Shown one piece after another: positions 1 through 5,994 of a stretch of 7,391 nt of DNA. Each line of letters opens with the position of its first letter. The stretch's first letter is position 1. The translations under genes and the position numbers were made by a program. The notes below the pieces were generated by a model that was not told where the DNA came from, searched no databases, and was given only the letters and a program-made list of their open reading frames with translations. Origin of the DNA: Spirochaetaceae bacterium (GTDB lineage Bacteria; Spirochaetota; Spirochaetia; Treponematales; Breznakiellaceae); assembly GCA_031265025.1 (NCBI GenBank), contig JAISDF010000224.1:1-7391 (forward strand). The letters are read 5' to 3'.

Positions 1-186
1 AAAGAAGTGGGAAAGCGTCTGGCCGACATGGGGTTTACCGAGGGGACCAGGGGGCAGGTTGTGCGGAAGGGTTTTTTCCGGGGGCCGATTCAGGTGCGGA
101 TTCGGGGTTATGATATTCTGATCCGCCGCTATGAGGCTTCGGGCATTGAGGTTGAGCAAGCGGACGCTGATACGTTATATGGATAA
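1..186 (+). CDS. feoA: Ferrous iron transport protein A (FeoA), C-terminal part; start lies outside the window
   Basis: This is the last 61 codons of a small SH3-like cytoplasmic protein that works with FeoB in iron(II) uptake. Frame 1 is open from base 1 and ends at TAA 184-186. The stretch LADMGF-TEGT near the cut end is the usual FeoA signature (a leucine/methionine-glycine-phenylalanine turn followed by G-T). The region with G-P-I-x-V-x-I-R-G-Y and then I-R-R-Y-E-A is the typical second half of the beta barrel. FeoA is normally about 75-85 residues, so roughly 15-25 N-terminal residues are missing. Its last 8 bases overlap the start of feoB (ATGGATAA), which indicates one transcript and probable translational coupling. 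The FeoA family is known to affect FeoB function, but its exact mechanism is not settled. The promoter and any iron-responsive operator would lie to the left of this window. Confidence 0.9.
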   Translation, partial: KEVGKRLADMGFTEGTRGQVVRKGFFRGPIQVRIRGYDILIRRYEASGIEVEQADADTLYG

Positions 187-2341
187 AGATATTCCCCTTC
201 TCCCGGACAGGCAGGTATTGCGTATAGCGCTGGCGGGCAATCCCAATTCAGGAAAGACGACGCTTTTTAACGCCCTTACCGGGGCGCACCATAAGGTAGG
301 TAATTATCCCGGCGTTACGGTAGAAAAACGCGAAGGGGTCAGAATACGAAACCAGAGACAGTACCGCTTCATCGACCTTCCCGGCGTTTACAGCCTTACG
401 GCCTATTCGCTGGACGAGGTTGTTACCCGGGACTTCATTCTTGAAGAAAAGCCCGATCTCATTGTTGATGTTCTTGATTCAACAAATCTTGAAAGAAACC
501 TTTATCTCTGCCTTCAATTTCAGGAATTGGGCATTCCGGTTATCGGCGCCCTGAATATGAGCGATGAGGCTGAGGCTAACGGCATCCGCATAGACGCCAA
601 ACAGCTCTCCAGTACTCTGGGTATCCCGTTGGTTAAAACGGTAGGACCAAGGGGAACGGGAACCGAGGCGCTGCTTGACTGTATTGACGCCCTTGCCGCC
701 GGGCAGTACGGCGATGAGCGCATGGTCCATTACGGCAATGAAATCGAAACAAAACTTGAGGAACTGACATCTCTTATTGCTTCCGATACATCCTTCACCG
801 CCAGGTATCCGGCGCGCTGGATGGCGATTAAGCTCCTCGAAAAAGACGCCAGCGCCCATGAAAGGCTTGCCGAACATAAGGACCGGGAGGCCGTTGTCTC
901 CGCCGCCGGAGACGCGGTTATCTGGATAGAAAAGCATTTCGGCAAGGACGCCGAAATCATTGTTACCGAACAGCGCTACGGTTACATACGGGGGGCTGTG
1001 CGGGAAGCTCTTACCCTTGTCAAGGCCGCTGACTTTTCGCTGACCCAGGCTGTGGACCGGGTGATTATGAACCGCTTTCTTGCCCTGCCGGTTTTTATGG
1101 CCGTACTCTGGTCCGTATTTCAGCTTACGTTCATCCTCGGCGCCTATCCAACCACGTTCCTCGAATCAGTTTTTGGCTTTCTTGGATCGGCTTTTGAAAG
1201 GATTCTTCCGGACGGGGTGCTTCGTTCGCTGATTGTGGACGGAATCATAGGCGGCGTAGGCGGCGTATTTTCCTTTGTTCCCCTGATTGTGATTCTTTTC
1301 TTTCTTCTTTCCATTCTTGAAGATGTGGGCTATATGGCAAGGGCGGCCTTTGCCACCGACAAGCTGCTTCACGCCTTTGGGCTCCACGGACAGTCTACCT
1401 TTCCCATGATGCTTGGTTTTGGCTGTTCGGTTCCGGCAATTATGGCTTCCCGTACGCTGAAAAGCAGACGGGACCGTATCATCACCGTGCTCATCACGCC
1501 CCTCATGAGCTGCGGGGCAAAGCTCCCTGTTCATGTACTGCTCGCGGCAGCGTTCTTTCCCGGTCGCGAGGCAAACGTCGTGATGCTCATCTATGTTTCA
1601 GGCGTGGTTCTCGCGCTGCTGTCGGCGCTGCTTCTCAAACGTACCGTACTCAGGGGCGATCCCACTCCCTTTGTGATGGAGCTGCCGCCCTACCGCGCCC
1701 CTACCCTCAGGGGCATACTTTGGCATGTCTGGGAAAAGACCTGGCAGTACATAAAAAAAGCGGGCACGGTCATCCTTTCCTCGGCGATTCTTATTTGGGT
1801 CATTACAAGTTTCCCCAAGTATGAATTAAGCGGTGAGAAACAGGCCGAACTGATTGCCTCATATACCGAAGCGCATCCCCTGGCCAATGAGGCTGAACAG
1901 GCGGCGTTTCTTGAGCTTACCGTTGCCGAAGAAGGGCTCAAGGGCAGTTTTGCGGGCATGCTCGGCAGGACCATAGAACCGGTGTTCAGGCCCCTGGGAT
2001 TCGACTGGAAAATATCGGTCGCGTCGGTAACCGGTTTCGCGGCCAAGGAAGTAATAGTTTCGACGCTGGGGATACTCTACCGGGTCGGGTCCGGGGAAGA
2101 CGAGGAAAGCGAAGGGCTCCGTTATGCGATACGGCATGACCCGGCCATGTCGCCCCTTGTTGCCTTGAGTCTCATGCTGTTTATACTGATTATTCCGCCC
2201 TGCTTTGCCGCCCTTGCGACCATGAGGGCCGAATTGGGCGGGAAGTGGGTCGGGTTTGAAATCGTGTTCCTTTTTCTCCTGGGATGGACCGTAAGTTTTC
2301 TGGTATTCACCCTTGGCTCTTTGGCCGGAGCCCCGTCATAG
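179..2341 (+). CDS. feoB: Ferrous iron transporter FeoB (G-protein-coupled inner-membrane permease)
   Basis: FeoB carries Fe(II) across the inner membrane and has a GTPase domain on its cytoplasmic N-terminus. With the ATG at 179 the protein is 720 residues, a normal length. The GTPase motifs are clear: P-loop GNPNSGKT (about 20-27), the switch I threonine in GVTVEK (about 47), DLPG (about 66-69) and NMSD (about 126-129). A helical GDI-like region follows (about 180-270). The membrane part carries two Gate repeats, with GCSVPAIMASR and the SCGAKLPVH segment near 416-452, and FAAKEVIVSTLG near 621-632. A C-terminal PPCFAALATMR segment comes before the last helix. A longer reading from ATG 131 is possible, but it adds a basic 16-residue tail inside feoA that the family lacks. 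I see no Shine-Dalgarno sequence before 179, so coupling to feoA is likely. No Cys-rich C-terminal tail and no feoC follow. Some FeoB paralogues move manganese, which the sequence cannot exclude. Confidence 0.96.
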   Translation: MDKDIPLLPDRQVLRIALAGNPNSGKTTLFNALTGAHHKVGNYPGVTVEKREGVRIRNQRQYRFIDLPGVYSLTAYSLDEVVTRDFILEEKPDLIVDVLDSTNLERNLYLCLQFQELGIPVIGALNMSDEAEANGIRIDAKQLSSTLGIPLVKTVGPRGTGTEALLDCIDALAAGQYGDERMVHYGNEIETKLEELTSLIASDTSFTARYPARWMAIKLLEKDASAHERLAEHKDREAVVSAAGDAVIWIEKHFGKDAEIIVTEQRYGYIRGAVREALTLVKAADFSLTQAVDRVIMNRFLALPVFMAVLWSVFQLTFILGAYPTTFLESVFGFLGSAFERILPDGVLRSLIVDGIIGGVGGVFSFVPLIVILFFLLSILEDVGYMARAAFATDKLLHAFGLHGQSTFPMMLGFGCSVPAIMASRTLKSRRDRIITVLITPLMSCGAKLPVHVLLAAAFFPGREANVVMLIYVSGVVLALLSALLLKRTVLRGDPTPFVMELPPYRAPTLRGILWHVWEKTWQYIKKAGTVILSSAILIWVITSFPKYELSGEKQAELIASYTEAHPLANEAEQAAFLELTVAEEGLKGSFAGMLGRTIEPVFRPLGFDWKISVASVTGFAAKEVIVSTLGILYRVGSGEDEESEGLRYAIRHDPAMSPLVALSLMLFILIIPPCFAALATMRAELGGKWVGFEIVFLFLLGWTVSFLVFTLGSLAGAPS

Positions 2342-4141
2342 ATCCAGGTCTTTTGACGCGATTTTCTTCACGGCATAATCGGCAAATTCGGAACTCTTCA
2401 TGGACCCCATCTGCTTTCCGTCCCTGCACCTGACGGATACAGTACCCTCATCGGCCTCTCTCTGGCCGGCCACAAGCATATAGGGAATCTTTCTGTTCTG
2501 GCAGTCCCGGATTTTCGCGTTAAGCCGCGAATCGTCAAGCTCCGCCGACACCCTTAAATCCCGCCCTTTAAGTTCCGCCGCGACCTGTTGCGCATAACCG
2601 TTAAAGGCTTCCGAAACAGGAATGACGGCGATCTGCTCCGGGGCAATCCATACCGGAAAGGCTCCGCCAAAATGTTCTATCAAAACGCCGAAGAAACGCT
2701 CAAGGCTGCCGAGCAGGGCGCGGTGCACCATGTAGGGCCGCTTGTGCTGGCCGTCGGCATCGACAAAGGTCATGTCAAAGCGCTCCGGTTCATTAAAGTC
2801 AAACTGAATGGTTGTCATCTGCCACTCGCGGCCCAGGGCGTCTTTGATTTTAAGGTCTATCTTGGGGCCGTAAAAAGCGCCGCCTCCCTCGTCAACCTCG
2901 TAATCCAGACCCTCGGCCATGACCGCCTTGCGCAGACTTTCAAGCGCCGCGTCCCAGCGGCTCTGTTCGCCTACGCTTTCTTTGGGCTTGGTGGCAAGAT
3001 AGGCCTTGATGTCCTTAAAGCCAAACACCTTCCATATCCTGAGGCTGAATCTGAGAACTTCGCGTATTTCATCCTCCATCTGTTCAGGAGTACAAAAAAT
3101 ATGGGCGTCATCCTGGGTAAAACCCCTGACCCTGAGCAGCCCGTGGAGCACCCCGCTCCGTTCATAGCGGTACACGGTCCCCAGTTCCGCCCAGCGCAAG
3201 GGAAGGTCGCGGTAACTCCTTCCCTTGTTCTTGTAAATCATAATGTGGAAGGGACAGTTCATGGGCTTGATGATGTAGTCCTGGTTGTCAATTTCCATGG
3301 GAGAATACATGTTGCCTTTGTAAAAGCCCAGATGACCCGACGTTTCCCAGAGCCAGGATTTTCCGATATGGGGGGTGTACAGTATTTCGTAGCCGTTGCG
3401 GTAATGCTCGGTGCGCCAGAAGTCTTCGACAGCGACACGCATGCGGCCGCCGTTGGGATGCCAGTATATCAGCCCAGCGCCGGCTTCTTCATGAATCGAA
3501 TAGAGGTCCATCTCCCTGCCGACCCTGCGGTGGTCGCGTTTTTCCACTTCGTCAAGGAAGCTGAGGTAGGCCTTGAGGTCCTTGGGATTTTCCCAGGCGG
3601 TTCCGTAAATGCGGGTAAGCATGGCCCGCTTTTCATCGCCCCGCCAGTAGGCGCCGGCTATGCTCATGAGGGTGAAAGCCGCGGAATTGATTTCCCTGGT
3701 GTTCCGCACATGGGGGCCGCGGCAGAGATCGGCCCAGAGGAGTTTGCCGTCAGCATCCCTGTTTTCGTATAGGGTAATTTTGACTGGCAGGCCGTCAGGC
3801 CCGTTCTGGGGCAGGTCGTCGATAAGTTCCAGTTTGAAAGGTTCAGAAGCAAAGCGTTTTTTCGCGTCTTCCCGGCTTACTTCAATCTGAACAAAGTCCT
3901 GGCGGGAATCAATGATCTTCTTCATCTCCGCCTCAATGACGGGAAGGTCCTCGGCGCTTATGGCCCTGGGGAGAAGGAAGTCATAATAAAAACCGTTCTC
4001 TATTGAAGGGCCTATGGCTACCTGTGTTCCGGGAAAAAGCGTTGTTACCGCCTGGGCCATGACATGGCTCACCGAATGACGTATCAGGTCAAGCCTTGAG
4101 GTGGCGTCGGGTTTTTCGGATCTCTTGTCTGTGTCGGGCAT
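2336..4141 (-). CDS. thrS: Threonyl-tRNA synthetase lacking the N-terminal TGS domain
   Basis: This class II enzyme charges tRNA-Thr with threonine in the cytoplasm. The protein is 601 residues against about 642 in E. coli. It begins almost directly at the editing domain, with HSVSH (His22, His26) and then CRGPH (Cys140, His144), the metal-binding-type residues that remove mischarged serine. The catalytic core has the motif 2 arginine (Arg325) followed by LRVRGFTQDDAHIF, and motif 3 in GSLERF (Arg482). The zinc ligands are Cys296, His347 and His473, with spacings of 51 and 126 as in E. coli. The anticodon-binding domain starts near residue 500 (APEQIAVIPVS). The start cannot move upstream: an in-frame TAA, the stop of the preceding gene, lies 18 nt before the ATG. 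The ribosome site is weak (AAGG, about 14 nt from ATG). The gene is third in a leftward unit, and its stop overlaps the feoB end by 6 nt. Confidence 0.97.
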   Translation of the reverse strand: MPDTDKRSEKPDATSRLDLIRHSVSHVMAQAVTTLFPGTQVAIGPSIENGFYYDFLLPRAISAEDLPVIEAEMKKIIDSRQDFVQIEVSREDAKKRFASEPFKLELIDDLPQNGPDGLPVKITLYENRDADGKLLWADLCRGPHVRNTREINSAAFTLMSIAGAYWRGDEKRAMLTRIYGTAWENPKDLKAYLSFLDEVEKRDHRRVGREMDLYSIHEEAGAGLIYWHPNGGRMRVAVEDFWRTEHYRNGYEILYTPHIGKSWLWETSGHLGFYKGNMYSPMEIDNQDYIIKPMNCPFHIMIYKNKGRSYRDLPLRWAELGTVYRYERSGVLHGLLRVRGFTQDDAHIFCTPEQMEDEIREVLRFSLRIWKVFGFKDIKAYLATKPKESVGEQSRWDAALESLRKAVMAEGLDYEVDEGGGAFYGPKIDLKIKDALGREWQMTTIQFDFNEPERFDMTFVDADGQHKRPYMVHRALLGSLERFFGVLIEHFGGAFPVWIAPEQIAVIPVSEAFNGYAQQVAAELKGRDLRVSAELDDSRLNAKIRDCQNRKIPYMLVAGQREADEGTVSVRCRDGKQMGSMKSSEFADYAVKKIASKDLDL

Positions 4142-4159
4142 TCTGTAAAGATGCGCCTT

Positions 4160-4972
4160 TTAGCCCTTAAAGTCAAGGGCCGCACCTATGGCGGTGGTGT
4201 ATTCGGCGTATTCGGGAAATTCAAAAGCAATGCCGAACATGCGGTTGAAATCGGCAAGTATCCTCTTGCCTATGGGGTTATTGCTGCCGTTGCCGGTAAC
4301 AATGACGGTGCGGAGGCCCCGGCTCCGGGCGGCAAAGAAGGCGAGCATGCCGATGACCTGATACACCATATTGAGTATCGCAAGGGCAAGGTCCTCCCGC
4401 GAGACGTTATCGGAAATTTTTCCGAAATTCGCCGCGGTTACTTCCTTATAAAGATAGCCTATTTCCGTATCGGCGATATCTTCGATTAAAAGGTCAACAT
4501 TTTTAAGATTGCCCGATGAAGCAAGCTCAATGATGGAATCAAAGTTATCCACCTGGAGCATTTTTTTTGAAAGCCCCATGATGGTGCCGCCGCCTACTCC
4601 TGTTCCGCCAAAGTGGCTTATTTTTTCTTTATCGACTTCGATGATGACCGTTCCGGTTCCGATATTGGCGATGATGCTCCTGTCCTGTTTGGAAAGATAC
4701 CGGCCCCCCAGACCTATGGCGGTAAATTCGGCGACCTTCCTCACGGGAATACCGAACATGCTGGCGCTGATTTTATCGGCCCCTACGCCGGTAACATTAA
4801 TCCCGCTGATTTCTTCTATATTGATATTGTTTTCGATGGTTATCTTGCCCAAAAGCCCGGACGCCGAAGTAAGGGCGTCAAGGCCCCTGGCCTTTACCCG
4901 TATCATGCTCCCGTCGTTCTTTACCGTAACCGCTTTGGTGGTAGTGCTGCCTATGTCAATTCCGATGATCAC
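4160..4972 (-). CDS. coaW: Type II (eukaryote-like) pantothenate kinase
   Basis: The likely role is ATP-dependent phosphorylation of pantothenate, the first step of coenzyme A synthesis. The 270-residue protein has the acetate/sugar kinase-Hsp70-actin fold. The first phosphate loop is IGIDIGSTTTK (3-13), Glu82 (AEF) is the candidate catalytic base, and NIGTGT (103-108) and GGTGVGGGTIMGL (122-134) follow. TAANFG (179-184) matches the type II signature, and VTGNGS (225-230) precedes the C-terminal AIGAAL (261-266). The order and spacing fit S. aureus CoaW without gaps around residues 105-130. Where I recall Arg in the S. aureus and human enzymes, this protein has His120 (SHFGG), so the substrate is less certain. 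The start is GTG at 4972, directly after the TAA of the upstream gene, with GGGG 7 nt before it. By hand count the gene is about 50% GC, with a trough near 44% at 4441-4680, lower than proA at about 62%. A BadF-type ATPase is a less likely alternative. Confidence 0.8.
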   Translation of the reverse strand: MIIGIDIGSTTTKAVTVKNDGSMIRVKARGLDALTSASGLLGKITIENNINIEEISGINVTGVGADKISASMFGIPVRKVAEFTAIGLGGRYLSKQDRSIIANIGTGTVIIEVDKEKISHFGGTGVGGGTIMGLSKKMLQVDNFDSIIELASSGNLKNVDLLIEDIADTEIGYLYKEVTAANFGKISDNVSREDLALAILNMVYQVIGMLAFFAARSRGLRTVIVTGNGSNNPIGKRILADFNRMFGIAFEFPEYAEYTTAIGAALDFKG

Positions 4973-5950
4973 TTAATAACCCCGTTTCTTGTCAACCAGA
5001 TTTCGCAGCGGCTCGCCCCGCACATAACGGCGGAGATTGTCAAGGGCCGCTTCGAGGGCAAGCCTGCCGTACTCAGGATGCATACCGGCATAATGACCGG
5101 TAAGCAGCACTGTATCAAGGTCCCAAAGAGGCGAGTCAGGCGGAAGCGGTTCGGTTTCGGTAACATCAAGGAGAGCGCCGGCAATGCGCCGTGCCCTAAG
5201 GGCGCCGATCAGGGCTTCTTCATCGGTGGTGGCGCCCCTGCCTATGTTGGTGTAGAGAGCGCTTTGTTTCATCAAACCGAATTGGGTTTTTCCGAAAATA
5301 TGAAAGGTATCATCTGTGGCGGGAAGTATATTGACCACATAATCCGCTTCGGGAAGAAAATCACCAAGACGCGAAGCGCTTTCCAGGAGCAGGCCCGGCA
5401 GGGCGCCGCCCTTTGAAACCGTGCGCCGCAGGGCGATTACCTTCATCCCAAAGGAAAGGGCTGTACGCGCAACCGCTTCGCCTATTGCCCCATAACCCAT
5501 AATCAGCATGGTTTTGCCAGAGAGCACGGAAACCTGATGATCCGCGAAACGGTGCCATTCGTGTTTTTTCCGGGCCTCAAAAGCGGCGGGGAGAGAACGG
5601 TTCCAGGCAAGTATGAGGGCAAAAAGATGTTCGGCCATCTGGCTTCCGTGTATTCCCGACGCGGAACTCAGCATGAAAGGAAGGGCCTTTACCTCAGGAT
5701 GTTTCCGCAGTTGATCGGCCCCGGCGGACCAGAGCTGCACCCAGGCAAGATGGGGCACATGGGGCAGCATGCCGAAAGGCACATCGCCAAAAAGTATTTC
5801 GACAGTATCCAGAATTCCTTCAAGCTCCCGGCTCCGGGAAACTATCTTTACTTCCCGGCCGTCTCCGGTCTCCCTGATACGTTCCGCGGCTCCTTCGGGT
5901 ACGCGGCTGTCTTCCATGATAAGCGCTATGAGTCCCTTAAACTGTTCCAT
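4973..5950 (-). CDS. D-isomer-specific 2-hydroxyacid dehydrogenase, probably NADP(H)-linked
   Basis: This 325-residue cytoplasmic enzyme should interconvert a 2-oxoacid and the matching D-2-hydroxyacid. The substrate is not identified. The nucleotide-binding motif is GYGAIG (152-157). The second strand ends in VIALRRT (171-177), with Arg where NAD-specific members have Asp, which favours NADP(H). The catalytic set is complete: Arg238 (NIGRG), Glu267 (TETEP) and His286 (TGHYAG). The His motif has Gly where the family usually has Pro (TPH). The tail NLRRYVRGEPLRN-VVD-like, ending KKRGY, resembles GhrA-type and haloarchaeal D-2-hydroxyacid dehydrogenases. There is no ACT domain, which argues against a classical SerA. 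I chose ATG 5950. A longer reading to 6070 would run deep into divergent proA, while the next Met (5917) would remove the first strand. There is no Shine-Dalgarno site; a -10 box lies 6 nt upstream. It is the first gene of the unit with coaW and thrS. Confidence 0.85.
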   Translation of the reverse strand: MEQFKGLIALIMEDSRVPEGAAERIRETGDGREVKIVSRSRELEGILDTVEILFGDVPFGMLPHVPHLAWVQLWSAGADQLRKHPEVKALPFMLSSASGIHGSQMAEHLFALILAWNRSLPAAFEARKKHEWHRFADHQVSVLSGKTMLIMGYGAIGEAVARTALSFGMKVIALRRTVSKGGALPGLLLESASRLGDFLPEADYVVNILPATDDTFHIFGKTQFGLMKQSALYTNIGRGATTDEEALIGALRARRIAGALLDVTETEPLPPDSPLWDLDTVLLTGHYAGMHPEYGRLALEAALDNLRRYVRGEPLRNLVDKKRGY

Positions 5951-5956
5951 ATTTAG

Positions 5957-5962
5957 AGTATA
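5957..5962 (-). promoter_or_regulatory. Predicted -10 box of the dehydrogenase-coaW-thrS unit
   Basis: On the minus strand the hexamer reads TATACT, one mismatch from TATAAT. It ends 6 nt before the ATG at 5950, so transcription would start at or next to the first base of the start codon and give a leaderless mRNA. No good -35 box is visible at 16-18 nt (the hexamer at 17 nt is ATAGCA), and there is no extended TGn. This agrees with the lack of a Shine-Dalgarno site before the ATG. The call comes from motif and position only. Confidence 0.5.
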
Positions 5963-5973
5963 TTCATTATGAA
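5963..5973. repeat. 11-nt perfect inverted repeat, possible operator between divergent promoters
   Basis: TTCAT, one central T, then ATGAA forms a perfect palindrome of 5-nt arms. It lies directly upstream of the minus-strand -10 box and 9 nt before the plus-strand hexamer, so a bound protein would touch both promoters. It is short enough to arise by chance in an AT-rich gap. I do not recognise it as a known operator. Confidence 0.3.
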
Positions 5974-5979
5974 GAATTT

Positions 5980-5988
5980 TGCTATACT
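5980..5988 (+). promoter_or_regulatory. Predicted extended -10 promoter of proA
   Basis: The sequence TGCTATACT has the TGn extension directly before a TATACT hexamer (5983-5988), which can replace a -35 contact. The box ends 6 nt before the proA ATG at 5995, placing the start point at the start codon (a leaderless message). No convincing -35 box is seen at 16-18 nt upstream. The layout mirrors the promoter on the other strand of the same gap. Confidence 0.58.
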
Positions 5989-5994
5989 GTTCCC

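Noticed and set aside
2315..2332. GGCTC/GAGCC hairpin with an 8-nt loop near the end of feoB
   Set aside because: The stem is only 5 bp, it lies inside coding sequence, and no T-run follows on either strand, so it does not qualify as a terminator.
2588..3772. A 394-codon open frame on the plus strand, antisense to thrS
   Set aside because: It lies wholly opposite a highly conserved synthetase, its product shows no family features I recognise, and long antisense frames are common opposite GC-biased genes.
2342..4135. Small minus-strand frames inside thrS and plus-strand frames elsewhere that could be micro-genes
   Set aside because: None has a ribosome site, a family motif or a position outside a well-supported gene.
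4561..4568. Run of eight A on the coding strand of coaW, a possible slippage or phase-variation tract
   Set aside because: It encodes ordinary Lys-Lys within a conserved region and stays in frame; an eight-base run is weak evidence for programmed slippage.
4613..5416. A 267-codon open frame on the plus strand across the coaW/dehydrogenase junction
   Set aside because: Both minus-strand genes carry clear motifs over the same bases; this frame reads as low-complexity Gly/Lys/Arg-rich shadow sequence with no supported start.
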